64,000 nucleotides of DNA from JAIYDQ01 sp034408855 (lineage in GTDB: Bacteria; Planctomycetota; Planctomycetia; Pirellulales; Pirellulaceae): positions 5,423 to 69,422 of the forward strand of contig JAWXCK010000109.1 of the NCBI GenBank assembly GCA_034408855.1. Reading direction: 5' to 3'. Each line of letters opens with the position of its first letter. Within the stretch, counting starts at the first letter, position 1. Below are positions 9,733-18,268 of this stretch, in pieces. The notes beneath the pieces were generated by a model. It worked only from the letters and a program-made list of their open reading frames with translations. It was not told the origin of the DNA and did not search any database. Made by a program: the position numbers and the translations under genes.

Positions 9733-10017
9733 ATGAGTCTTGCTAAAGTACACGTTACGGATGGCACCATAGATTCCAAGGTCGCGATCTGCAATCATAC
9801 GTTGCATCATCGAGACGAAGATGGAGCTCCACTTGGTTCATGGGTCGAATCGACTGGAGTTTATGGTAACCGACTCACTTGTCGCGTCTGCGACAAATTC
9901 TTCGGCTATCTACCGAACGAGCAAGGAAGGTCGGATCAAGAGTTGCACGAAGCGTACCTTGAACAGCAACGACGACTCGCGTGTCCAGGTTGCGGAGAAG
10001 AACCCTTCCTTGGTTAA
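9733..10017 (+). CDS. Small zinc-ribbon-like protein, copy A
   Basis: This 94-residue protein is nearly identical in layout to the one at 45307-45591. Conserved segments include CNHTLHHRD, PLGSW, CRVCDKFFGYLPNEQG and CPGCGEEPFLG. The CxxC pairs suggest a zinc-binding fold. The ATG at 9733 follows a good GGGAGGTG ribosome binding site. The longer open frame to 9718 only adds the binding site itself. I know no characterised homologue. Its C-terminus overlaps a second small ORF in another frame that is also conserved in both copies. It could be a DNA- or RNA-binding protein of a small mobile unit. Confidence 0.75.
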   Translation: MSLAKVHVTDGTIDSKVAICNHTLHHRDEDGAPLGSWVESTGVYGNRLTCRVCDKFFGYLPNEQGRSDQELHEAYLEQQRRLACPGCGEEPFLG

Positions 10018-10159
10018 GGTAACGGTTCTCGCCATGCGTGGCTGGTTTTTATTCGTTCTCAATAAAGCTGGCCACAAATTAGACGAGCTTCGAGCTGGCG
10101 AGACAGTTTGCTCGCTGAATCGACGTTGGTTTCGTCGAACGATCGAGTTATTCAGGTGA
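10010..10159 (+). CDS. Small overlapping ORF of the duplicated element, copy A
   Basis: This 49-residue ORF starts at a TTG overlapping the stop of the zinc-ribbon gene and runs in a different frame. The other copy (45584-45736) keeps the frame. It shares FLF, NKAGHKLDELRA, the CSL motif and the ending LFR, with an in-frame length difference of one codon. GGAGAAGAA lies upstream of the TTG. The first half is hydrophobic and the second charged. It might instead be a C-terminal extension reached by frameshifting from the zinc-ribbon gene. Confidence 0.45.
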   Translation: MVKVTVLAMRGWFLFVLNKAGHKLDELRAGETVCSLNRRWFRRTIELFR

Positions 10160-11460
10160 CTGTTTTGTGGCCAAGGATTTTAGGCCAATCATTTCTTTGA
10201 CTTGCTTGAGTTCTTTTTGCAACGCCGTCGCGATCGTTGTTACGACGATATCGTAAACGATGACCATCGAAGCAAAGCTCACAAAGATCCCTGGAAAAAA
10301 GTAGCGGAAGTGGACAAACGCCACATACGTCGCCAGAAACCAAATCGCAAACATTCCGACAACGAGGATCATTGAATCGAGTGGATGCAGGTAGAACACT
10401 CCAAGTATCATTGCAAACAAGATCGTAAAGAGTACCAGCGATTCCAATTGAGGACTGAGGCGTTTGATCCATGAACCGTCGAGAAGGTTGCCAGCTATCG
10501 TTGCATGAATTTCAACGCCATACATATAGCCTCCCGGCGCGGTGACTTCGAGAATCTCTTTGTCGCTAAATCCCCGCATCGACAACTCGCTTGCAAAACC
10601 TAAGAGCACGACTTTGTCTTTGAAATAGCCCATCGGAATGACGCGATCGTCGGCGAATAATTGCCAGAGCGAGTACGAGCGAATTGTGCCGGCATCGCCA
10701 TAAAAATTGATGAGTCCATTTTGGTCTGGTGCATCGAGATTCTGTCTCACATATTTTTCGAGCGGCTTTAGAAGCGGAACCGCTTCGTCTACGGACAAGT
10801 CTTTAAGGTGGGACTGTCGGATGTAGTAGCTAGTTCCGAAGTAGTTGTCGACGACCATCGGAAGTTCCATCGCGGCAGCTCCTGTATTCGCGGGTCGGAA
10901 GCGTATGAGGCATCATCCGATACCGGTGCACGGGCAATGGTCGTTGGCCCTAGCCGCAGCGCCTCGATTGCTTTTTGTGTCCCCTCTTCTTCGTCGATAT
11001 CGTAGGGTGCGTGCATGTCGAGTACGACAACCTTTGGCTTGTCCTTATGAATCTCCTTTAGCGCGTCGGCAAGGATTGCTCTCGGAAATGGTTTTCGATT
11101 GGAAACGTTGAGCTTTTGGTACGAGAGATCATCGACTTTCACGATTGCAAGTTCACTGGGCGGATTCGCGTCCCCGCGAATGTTGAACAGCGCTTGAAGC
11201 AACAATGGCTCTTCGTAGTCTCGAATGCATTTGCCATCGATAGAGATTCGATTCCAACCCCAAACCAATGCAAGTGAGACGGCCATGGCGACAATCATCT
11301 TGCGGAGGTTCCCCGGCTGATCTTCGTCACGGGAAAGCTTTCGAAAGACAAATAAAAATTGCGTTACTTGGTAGCCCATATTCTCTTGTGGTCTGTTCGG
11401 TTCATAATTCGTCGTCGCTGATGTTGCCAAATCGGCACTATCACGCGTGGCATTTTTCAA
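10148..11460 (-). pseudogene. CHASE2-domain membrane sensor, frameshifted
   Basis: Two adjacent open frames together make one CHASE2 protein. The upstream part (11460 to about 10870) has a signal/TM helix (MIVAMAVSLALVWGW) and the first half of the extracellular CHASE2 domain (SELAIVKVDDLSYQKL, PKVVVLDMHAPYD). The downstream part (10870-10148) has the rest (VVLLGFASELSMRGF, VEIHATIAGNLLDG) and three transmembrane helices. The frame is lost near 10866-10885 (GAGCTGCCGCGATGGAAC). No cyclase or kinase output domain follows. The last eight codons lie inside the 0.77-kb repeat, so the C-terminus was probably created when that element arrived. A sequencing error or a restart at the ATG at 10870 is possible. 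Confidence 0.7.
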
Positions 11461-11677
11461 GCAAGCGATTTTCGCGATGACTGAGCCAATCTTTCGCCTA
11501 AACCTTGAGATGCAGCGAAGCGGCTATTAAGTGCGGCGATTGCAGACCGTTTTTGATAAGCGCCCAAAATCACTCATGAATAGCATCGCCCCTGAAAAAG
11601 ACGTTCGTCATGCTTGAGTTTTCTACGAATTTTGCCGATCCCTAGGCTAAGCAATGCCAAGCAGGAGAGTAACAGCT

Positions 11678-11926
11678 ATGGAAATCAAGATCGCCGAAAA
11701 GTTGGTCAACGATGTCGCAATGACAACAGTTGAAAGCCCGAGACTGGAATCGATTAAACCTAAAGCAAATAGCGAACGCGGTTCGACGATGGTCGAGTAC
11801 GCGTTGCTCGTTGCGTTGATGGCGATTGGAAGTATCGGGGCAATTGGTAGTGCGAGGGAAGGAGCCCGGACTACCTTTATAGACATTGAAGATAAACTCG
11901 CTCAAGCGACATTCGTGCCAAATTGA
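11678..11926 (+). CDS. Flp/Fap-type pilin-like protein
   Basis: This protein of about 82 residues has a class IVb prepilin look. A leader of about 37 residues is followed by RGSTMVEYALLVALMAIGS, with Gly-Ser before the cleavage position, the Glu at +5 type position and a hydrophobic helix. The ATG at 11678 follows AGGAGAG by 8 bp and is preferred over the ATG at 11654. No TadA, CpaB or prepilin peptidase gene is nearby, so it is an isolated pilin gene. It is followed by a perfect hairpin that probably ends transcription. Confidence 0.7.
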   Translation: MEIKIAEKLVNDVAMTTVESPRLESIKPKANSERGSTMVEYALLVALMAIGSIGAIGSAREGARTTFIDIEDKLAQATFVPN

Positions 11927-11960
11927 GGCTAAGTTCATAACTTACTATCGAGTTGGAAAC

Positions 11961-11990
11961 GCTTGGTGAAAAAGTCCTTTTTCACCAAGC
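11961..11990. terminator. Perfect 14-bp stem between convergent genes
   Basis: GCTTGGTGAAAAAG is followed by two bases and then its exact reverse complement. It lies between the pilin gene and the convergent protease gene and reads A-rich then T-rich on both strands. This fits a bidirectional intrinsic terminator. Confidence 0.65.
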
Positions 11991-12014
11991 TAGAAACTTT
12001 CTTCTCCAGCAAGG

Positions 12015-12956
12015 TTAGTTTCGTCTCCAACGACTTCGCACAAGTGATGAACTTGCGAATAGAAGCAAAACAAAAGATCCGGGTTCTGGTACAGACGTAG
12101 AGTGAAGCGAGATCGTCGAGTTAATCCAATCCCGATCAAGACGAGAGTACGAAGTGAGAGTGTCAAAAATGTTACTCGATGATCCCCCGCTCACGATGCC
12201 CGCAAGCTTAGAAACCATCTGAATATTGCCGTTCCCGTCAAGAACTAAGTTTCCTTGTTCATCAACAAGCGGTACTTTGATAAATAATCCACCACCGGAG
12301 TCACCAGGGCGACCTCCCATTCCTAAGGGTCGAAAAGTTGATGATGAAGAGTCCCTCAAATTTGTCTGAAAAAACTCCGGCAAGCTTGATCCTGATACTC
12401 TTGTTACATTGTTTCCTGCTCGTCGATCTCCAGTGAAGTCGACTTGTGCCGTGTTCACCATCTGCACGTTGCCAAAACCGACAATATCCGAATCAATTCC
12501 GCCCACAACGGTACCCTGATAAAGGCCTACCGGTGCCACCGAAAGAAACGGGTTCTCGAAGTACATCAAAGCAAGATCGTATCCCGATCCGCCGAGTCCT
12601 ATCCCTCGGTAACTAGGATGGATGAACAACTCCGTAGCTGCCAATTGAACTTCTCCTCGATTGTTGATCTGATTTGATCCAAGACCGAAGCCATACTGAT
12701 TATATATTGGCGGATGCACCGGTGAACCGAATGCATTTGTGCCTTGATGTGCGCTCATCAGGACCCAGTTTTGATGAATCAAAACGCCTGATCCCCAGAA
12801 ACTACCATCTCCCTCAACAAATCCAACGTACGGATGATTGTTCGCTCGATCAAGATAAAGCTGATCACTTGCGATGATCAACCCTGCATGGGCATCGCGG
12901 TCGACGCCAAACAAACTGACCAACAGCCCTACAAACAGAAAACGAAAAGTCTTCAT
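12015..12956 (-). CDS. Secreted trypsin-like serine protease with PEP-CTERM tail
   Basis: This 313-residue protein starts with a signal peptide (MKTFRFLFVGLLVSLFG, cleavage after DAHA). It continues with an S1-family domain. The catalytic residues are readable as His in LMSAHQGTN, Asp in SGYDLALMYFE and Ser in GRPGDSGGGLF. The C-terminus is a PEP-CTERM sorting signal: VPEPGSFVLLLFASSSL followed by RSRWRRN. The enzyme should be exported and anchored or processed by an exosortase-type system. No exosortase gene is in the window. It converges on the pilin gene across a hairpin. Confidence 0.85.
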   Translation of the reverse strand: MKTFRFLFVGLLVSLFGVDRDAHAGLIIASDQLYLDRANNHPYVGFVEGDGSFWGSGVLIHQNWVLMSAHQGTNAFGSPVHPPIYNQYGFGLGSNQINNRGEVQLAATELFIHPSYRGIGLGGSGYDLALMYFENPFLSVAPVGLYQGTVVGGIDSDIVGFGNVQMVNTAQVDFTGDRRAGNNVTRVSGSSLPEFFQTNLRDSSSSTFRPLGMGGRPGDSGGGLFIKVPLVDEQGNLVLDGNGNIQMVSKLAGIVSGGSSSNIFDTLTSYSRLDRDWINSTISLHSTSVPEPGSFVLLLFASSSLVRSRWRRN

Positions 12957-13346
12957 ACTACCAAACTCCTTCTTTGGAAAACGTGCAACTACAAAAACCT
13001 GTGGCTAAGAACCTTGAATTCCAGCCTCAAGTTGATAGTTGCGTCCGAAGAAAAAGGGGCTTGATCTCATCATGCGATTTCATGCCGCGTGGCTAAAACA
13101 AAAGTATCAACTTGAGTCATAAAGTTGCGTCTACCCGATCCAGCAATTTAGGTGGCGGAGTTCAAATTCATCTCAACCACTGAACGGGCTTCTAGCACAA
13201 AGCGGCTCAAAAAGCACGTATTGCTCTTATGGCATGCCAGGGAAATGCCGTGACTTATCGTCAACTAAGGTAAATTTCTGGGAATCCGAAAGAGTGTGAC
13301 TCATAGTCTACAGACACAGTGACGCAAAATCAACACCTTAGGCGTC
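12957..13346. other. Intergenic region with possible operator
   Basis: About 390 bp without a supported gene, between divergently transcribed genes. It holds the protease promoter on one side and the XRE regulator promoter on the other. The inverted repeat TGACGC-N16-GCGTCA at 13320-13347 lies at the regulator start and is listed separately. Confidence 0.4.
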
Positions 13347-13347
13347 A
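13320..13347. promoter_or_regulatory. Inverted repeat at the start of an XRE gene
   Basis: TGACGC and GCGTCA are separated by 16 bases, and the right arm touches the ATG of the XRE gene. Small XRE regulators often bind such repeats to control their own gene, so this is a candidate autoregulatory operator. The arms are short and chance is possible. Confidence 0.35.
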
Positions 13348-13580
13348 TGGTAAGTCCCGAAAAGATTCAAAAGCAATTTGGTGCAAGACTTCGTTCCTTG
13401 CGCCTCGAACGAGGAATTTCTCAGGAAACTCTTGCGTTTGACGCTGGCTTGGATCGCACCTATGTCAATTCAGTCGAGCAGGGTAAACGGAATATCTCGC
13501 TGGTCAATATCGTGAAGCTTGCAGTCGCCCTCAAAATCGAGTTATCCGATCTGACGGATTTTCCCATTGGCAAGCGCTAG
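13347..13580 (+). CDS. Small XRE-family transcriptional regulator
   Basis: This 77-residue protein is essentially one helix-turn-helix domain: FGARLRSLRLERGISQE, then LDRTYVNSVEQGKRNISL as the recognition helix and following turn, then LAVALKIELSDLTDF. It resembles controller proteins of restriction systems and solitary XRE repressors. No partner gene on the same strand follows it. Convergent to it lies the remnant of the RNA-associated basic protein. An inverted repeat at its start codon may be its own operator. Confidence 0.8.
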   Translation: MVSPEKIQKQFGARLRSLRLERGISQETLAFDAGLDRTYVNSVEQGKRNISLVNIVKLAVALKIELSDLTDFPIGKR

Positions 13581-13675
13581 ACAATTCGAGTTGGCCTGCA
13601 CCGGCGACAGAATTGACGGTGGGAAGGATTCTTCCTTGAGGCGGTCTCTTAGCTTTCACCACCCGACTGAACCAT

Positions 13676-13798
13676 TTAGAACAGATGCTTGCGAAACACA
13701 AGGGCGACATACAATAGCCCCACATACTCGGCAAGTCCTGGGATCAGAAGAAAAGCGACGGCCAACATCAGTGACCAAAAGACCTGGTACATCATCAT
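13676..13798 (-). CDS. Tiny hydrophobic protein coupled to the truncated basic-protein gene
   Basis: This 40-residue ORF was read directly from the minus strand. It starts MMMYQVFWSLMLAVAF and continues LLIPGLAEYVGLLYVAL, so it is a probable single-pass membrane peptide. Its first ATG overlaps the TGA of the upstream gene (ATGA). The same arrangement, with a different but equally hydrophobic 37-residue peptide, follows the homologous gene at 45898-46605. The repeated arrangement is the main evidence that it is real. Its function is unknown. Confidence 0.5.
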   Translation of the reverse strand: MMMYQVFWSLMLAVAFLLIPGLAEYVGLLYVALVFRKHLF

Positions 13799-14274
13799 AA
13801 TGTCACCCCCACTTCCGTCTCGACCGACTCATAGACCTTGACCGGTGTTCGTCGCAATCCAAGCATCGAAGTCTGGATCGGTTCAAAGCCGTGCGGCTTT
13901 CGATGTTTGTTGACCATCCGAGCGAGGATCAAGAGCTGGCGGCGGATGGGAGCATATCTCGCATAGGGGAGACTTCGAAACTCCGCTCCAAGATTCTCCG
14001 CCGATCGATGAGGAGCCAGGCTTTCGAAGTACTCCTTCAATTGGACGTAGGTCTTGTTCTCGATTCGGACATGGGCACAGAATCGTGAGCTCGCTCTCCC
14101 CGATTCTTGCACCCCTGCTTTCCGATACGAGACGGAGTATCCCCCAAGCTTGATCGGGTAGCGCCTTGCGTCCCGAAGTGATCCCTTTTCCCCTCCTTGG
14201 TGCGACGGAAGCTTAATCTTGTGGAATCGAGCTTTCAAAAGACATATGGCTGATGCTGTTCGCTGGCCTGCCAA
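13795..14274 (-). pseudogene. N-terminally truncated homologue of the 45.9-kb basic protein
   Basis: The 159 codons align with the C-terminal two thirds of the protein at 45898-46605. Matching segments include FHKIKLPS against HHKLKQPS, RRYPIKLGGYSVSYRKAG against RRVPIKFEGYSISYRRSG, and YARYAPIRRQLL against FVRYAPIRRQLL. The first 85 or so residues of the full protein, including the Y1-like strand, are missing. The sequence upstream is unrelated, without the hairpin-rich tract found beside the intact copy. It is probably a decayed copy. The downstream tiny membrane ORF is still intact. Confidence 0.7.
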
Positions 14275-14428
14275 ATAATTTCGTGCTATGAAAATGCTCT
14301 TATAATTGTTTTCGAAGTGGCTTCTACCGATTCATCCTTTGATCAACAGCAAAGTGCCGAATCGGCCATTCGTGTGTATTTAATTATTGGGAGTATCAAA
14401 AATAGAGAAACAAAGCGATCTTGGTTTC

Positions 14429-14695
14429 ATGGAACACACATTTCGATTTCCGACGTTGAGCAATGCACGAGGCGTCATGCCTTGGGACCCGAACCAAATC
14501 GATATTTGGGCATCGGAGTTTGGTCGAGACGAACAAGCATTGCATGCGGCACGATTTATTTTGGAACGCTGGAGCTCGGGCTTCGCTTGGGAGTGCGGCA
14601 AATTCAATCCGAAAGTCGCTCTAGAAATCTGGGACAAAACTCATCGACGGGCATTTCTTGAGTTGGCGACTCTTGAATTGTCGTACTCGGCGTAG
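14429..14695 (+). CDS. Small hypothetical protein
   Basis: An 88-residue protein that I do not recognise. It begins MEHTFRFPTLSNARGVMPWD and is rich in aromatic residues (FILERWSSGFAWECGKF). Of the competing open frames in this stretch, this one has the most protein-like composition. The ATG at 14429 is preferred over an upstream in-frame start at 14387 without strong evidence. It faces the CHAT gene tail to tail. Confidence 0.45.
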   Translation: MEHTFRFPTLSNARGVMPWDPNQIDIWASEFGRDEQALHAARFILERWSSGFAWECGKFNPKVALEIWDKTHRRAFLELATLELSYSA

Positions 14696-14896
14696 CGACT
14701 TATAAGTTGGCAGCGGATTCCGATTCCACGAAGAATATCGGCCTTCGCATAAATCGATCATCTCAATTTTGATATACACCGCAGCTCACTGCCTTCCTTT
14801 CGTAGGTAAAGGCGTCAAATCTCGCGAGATCCCCGTTCGGTACGACCTACAAGGACTTCTATTCGACTACCTGAAAGCAGCCGATAGTTCCAAAAA

Positions 14897-17800
14897 TCAA
14901 GTGTCGCGATCGCCCGTCTTAATCACGAAGTCGATATCACCGTAATGGATGTAGTTAACCCAGTCAGCATTTTTGGCATTGAACAATTGTTGTCGGGCCG
15001 CTTCCACGGCTTTTCCAACTGACGCACCAACAAGCAATCGTTGATAAAGCTGCTCGGCAAACACGACGGCACCCGCATCGCCTACGGGCCAGTAGGTTCC
15101 AATGTAAGCTCCAACGCCACCACGCAAGAAGGCTTCGGCAAACGATACATTGCGACTAGCCAATTCTCGCACATCCATCGACTCCTTCCCTGCGTTGCCT
15201 CGGGTGCGTTTCATGCGCGTCGGAATCTCGCGTGAACGGACGCGAGCGGATTCGCAAGCGTTGAATACCACGAGCGATGGAAGTGAATCAAGCGTGGCCA
15301 GATCTCGACCAGAAAGCACTTTCTCACCCGCACACAGAATGCCGCTTTCAGAACGGTTGCTCTCATCAAAATAGGCGTGCCCTGCATAGTGAACCAAGTC
15401 GTATTTCCCAGATGCAAACTCTTTCGTCAGCCGCTCTTTGGTTGCGTTCTCATTCCAAATATCTGTCAAGTTAATTCCCGTCATGTTTTGCAATGCATCC
15501 TTGAGTGCCTTGCCTTCTTTTTGAGCGCCGTCCAGATCGCTGGTAGGATTGACTACCAGCAACAACTCAAGTTTCGGCGACGTTCTCCGCTCGTGCAACC
15601 ATTTGGCGACAGAGATATTCGACGTCGAATACTTTCGCGAGAGATTGCCGTCCAGTCCCGCTCGCCATTGACCGACTTGCATCAACTCCCACGGAATCCG
15701 CGAGCCCCAAAGATCGTTGATTACCGTTAAAGCGTTCGGCTCCGTCTCTTGCAAAGCCGTCAGCAAATCGTGCGGCAACAAGAGTTCAGCCAGTGCTTTG
15801 CCAAGTTCCACCGTGTGATCGAAGAAGTCGTTTTGTTTTGCGGCGGCGTTTATTTTGTCAAGCAAGCGATCGACTTCGGCGTTCAGCACTTCCGCGCGTC
15901 CGCTCAGCACCGTAGCCTTTTTCCCGGTTCCAAGCATCGAAAAATCAACAATATGTTTCTTGGAATTCGTAGAAGTGTTGCTCGAATTCTCTCGTACCAT
16001 CAAGTAGGCACTCTGATGTCCGGTCGTCAAAACCGAAGCCGCCGCTCCGTCTCTCCCTCGCTCGGCGGATGACTGGATTTCACGTTCCAAAACGAATTCC
16101 ATATCGTCAAACTTTGCGGACGTTGCGAGGTCAAAAATACTTTCGCAAATCGCTTCATAGTCCTTGGGGAATTTCGTCGTGATACACAAACTGCGTAGCG
16201 ACAAACGTCTACGCGAGTCAAGCATTGCCGCTTGCACTCCCTCCATGATGGCTTCCGTCAGTTCTGGAATTTTCAAGCCCGAGCCGCCGCCCATCGGCAC
16301 CGTCACCAACTCATCAACGTTGCAATTCAATAAAGTCTTGGTCGCGTTTTGAACACTCGAGCGAAGGCTTTGCAAGGTGAACTCGCTGAAATTCCCCAAA
16401 CCGATTAACACAACCATCTCGGTTGCCAAATTCTTTCGCCGTGTTGGCATCACAAAAATCTCGCCGACGTTGGCTGAAAACATTCTTCGATCAATCACCT
16501 CCGCCAACATGCCTCCCAGTTTGGCGTCTACGGCTCCGGCCGCACCGCCCGGTCGTACATCCTTGAACACGCCCAGCATCAACGCCCGGCCTTCCGCGTC
16601 CCCGATGTCCCCTTGAGTCAACCGCAGGTCCAACCGCAACGATTTCTTGCGGCTGATAATGATTGGGATTTCGCTACGAATTGCGGACTCAGTGGACGCT
16701 GTACGTTCCTCGCCAGTCGGTCGGAATCCCAATAACGGTTCGAGCGCATTGCGGTAGTCCTCAACATCAGGCAAATCAGCCTTGCCGCGAGTTTCAAGCG
16801 ATTGAACGCGCAGTCGATCTTCGAACGCTCCAGCCTTGCGAGCTGTCTGAACGGACGAACGAAGGAACGAATCTGGCGAATCACTTAAACGACTTGTATC
16901 GCCATCCCGCAGGATATCGACCGTCGATTTGATTGCCAGATTGTTCATCGGCAAGTTGCCATGAGTCGATGCACAGTAACGATTGGTCGCGCCAGGCAGT
17001 ATTGCCAGATTCAACGGGACCGTCCCATCGCCTTCACGCGACATTATCGTTTTGAACTTGCTGGGGTCATCTGTGTTGGTCTCCAATCCGACAACGGTAT
17101 CCACGCCAGCTCCGGCAATCATCCAGATTTTGTCGGAACCCTTTGCGAGCCGAGCTTGTAGCTGATTAGCTTTTGTCAAAACGGCCTTGCGTACCGCTCG
17201 ATCTTGAGTCGGATAGTTGTTGATGTCAAAGAAATTCGTACCGCCCGACTTGTCTGACTCAGGCGTCATCTCCGCCAGCCCCACAAACGTCGCGAACACA
17301 TCTTTCACTAGCGCCCCTTGCGGACTCTTGCGATCCAGCCACTCCATCCATTGAACCGTCGAATAATCACTTGTCATGACGAGTGCCGGTGCGTACGATC
17401 CGAAATTCGGAGTGCCCAGCAACACCACATTCTTTATCAACTTGAACGCATCGAGTCCGAGCGACTTGATCGCTGCCCGACTCACTAAGCCACCCATACT
17501 GTGCGCAACCAAGCCAACTTTTTGATTCGAGGTCGCCGCCGCGCGAATCTTGTTCGCCAACAGTTTTCCCGCATCCGCGATCGGTTTTCGCCAATCGAAA
17601 TGAAAATACTCGGAGTCAAATCCCGCTAGCTTCAATTTCAGATAAAGCTCGGTGTACGTCGGCCAGAACACACCGTTGGAAGCGACGTTTACTGCGCCAC
17701 CGTCCAACGACAGCAGCTTTAACTTCCCCTTGGCGATATCAATCGGATCGAACCAGATCGTGTCGTCTCCGACCACCAGAGTCGAACCAAGAATCCCCGG

Positions 17801-18088
17801 CAGAATAAAGACCTTCTGCTTTGGCCCAAACCAGCCGCGAGTCTGCTGCACCTCTTTTGCCAGCTTCCGCAAGTGTTCGGCATACTCCTCACCCACCACC
17901 GAAGCAATCGCATCCTGATTCTCATCCATCACCAGCGCGCGTTCGACTTCGCTCGCTTCCATCTCAAGCCCCCTCACCATCCTCCGCGCACGCGCCGCCT
18001 CCGCCCCCCGCACTACCGGCTTCGCTCGTTTCGCAGTGCGTCCACGTGTTGTTTTCGTCGCCCGTCGTGTTCTTCGCTTTTTCGCCAT
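14897..18088 (-). CDS. Alpha/beta hydrolase, M17-N-like and CHAT domain fusion protein
   Basis: This protein of about 1063 residues has three recognisable parts. A Lys/Arg-rich tail (residues 1-40) leads into an LCAT-like alpha/beta hydrolase (about 90-430) with the oxyanion region FILPGILGS and nucleophile elbow AHSMGG at 195-200. Residues about 530-690 resemble the macro-like N-terminal domain of M17 leucyl aminopeptidases (GDIGDAEGRALMLGVF, GAAGAVDAKLGGML). The C-terminal 290 residues form a CHAT caspase-like domain with His in DLVHYAGHAYF and Cys in LVVFNACESAR. CHAT proteases act as effectors in bacterial conflict systems. I chose the start MAKKRRTRR at 18088, because the longer frame to 18325 would run through the divergent operon start. 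Confidence 0.85.
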   Translation of the reverse strand: MAKKRRTRRATKTTRGRTAKRAKPVVRGAEAARARRMVRGLEMEASEVERALVMDENQDAIASVVGEEYAEHLRKLAKEVQQTRGWFGPKQKVFILPGILGSTLVVGDDTIWFDPIDIAKGKLKLLSLDGGAVNVASNGVFWPTYTELYLKLKLAGFDSEYFHFDWRKPIADAGKLLANKIRAAATSNQKVGLVAHSMGGLVSRAAIKSLGLDAFKLIKNVVLLGTPNFGSYAPALVMTSDYSTVQWMEWLDRKSPQGALVKDVFATFVGLAEMTPESDKSGGTNFFDINNYPTQDRAVRKAVLTKANQLQARLAKGSDKIWMIAGAGVDTVVGLETNTDDPSKFKTIMSREGDGTVPLNLAILPGATNRYCASTHGNLPMNNLAIKSTVDILRDGDTSRLSDSPDSFLRSSVQTARKAGAFEDRLRVQSLETRGKADLPDVEDYRNALEPLLGFRPTGEERTASTESAIRSEIPIIISRKKSLRLDLRLTQGDIGDAEGRALMLGVFKDVRPGGAAGAVDAKLGGMLAEVIDRRMFSANVGEIFVMPTRRKNLATEMVVLIGLGNFSEFTLQSLRSSVQNATKTLLNCNVDELVTVPMGGGSGLKIPELTEAIMEGVQAAMLDSRRRLSLRSLCITTKFPKDYEAICESIFDLATSAKFDDMEFVLEREIQSSAERGRDGAAASVLTTGHQSAYLMVRENSSNTSTNSKKHIVDFSMLGTGKKATVLSGRAEVLNAEVDRLLDKINAAAKQNDFFDHTVELGKALAELLLPHDLLTALQETEPNALTVINDLWGSRIPWELMQVGQWRAGLDGNLSRKYSTSNISVAKWLHERRTSPKLELLLVVNPTSDLDGAQKEGKALKDALQNMTGINLTDIWNENATKERLTKEFASGKYDLVHYAGHAYFDESNRSESGILCAGEKVLSGRDLATLDSLPSLVVFNACESARVRSREIPTRMKRTRGNAGKESMDVRELASRNVSFAEAFLRGGVGAYIGTYWPVGDAGAVVFAEQLYQRLLVGASVGKAVEAARQQLFNAKNADWVNYIHYGDIDFVIKTGDRDT

Positions 18089-18268
18089 GTGTGCCGCATG
18101 TTTCTTTTCAAGGTGAATTTCAAGTTTGAATTTACGTCGATTCTCTGGTCTTTGTTCTTGTAACGCTATAGTCGGCCAAATAATTCCTCCTTCCACTTGA
18201 CCTAGCGCAGGCAGGTGGTAATAATTTCTTACGCACTGGTAATTCGTTGATGTGAGAGGTAAAACGAC
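18089..18268. promoter_or_regulatory. Divergent promoter region
   Basis: This 180-bp gap separates the CHAT fusion gene (leftward) from the nine-gene nucleotide/TIR operon (rightward). Both promoters must lie here or just inside. The XRE protein encoded second in the operon is a natural candidate to bind it. No clear palindrome was found by eye. Confidence 0.4.

Larger units (their letters stand above)
9407..10172 (+). repeat. Copy A of a 0.77-kb duplicated element
   Basis: This block is repeated at 44977-45749 in the same orientation. The two copies share long identical runs at both ends and through the middle. They begin at ATAAAAAAACCCTG and end at TTGTGGCC. Inside are a GC-rich leader with a direct repeat (GGGGCAGGTAGT and GGGGTAGGTAGT), a Zn-ribbon gene and an overlapping small ORF. 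The right end runs into the 3' end of the CHASE2 gene. No terminal inverted repeats or transposase are seen inside the unit. Confidence 0.85.

Noticed and set aside
9405..9794. Intact 129-codon minus-strand gene over the repeat leader
   Set aside because: The frame is interrupted by indels when compared with copy B. At best it is a decayed gene.
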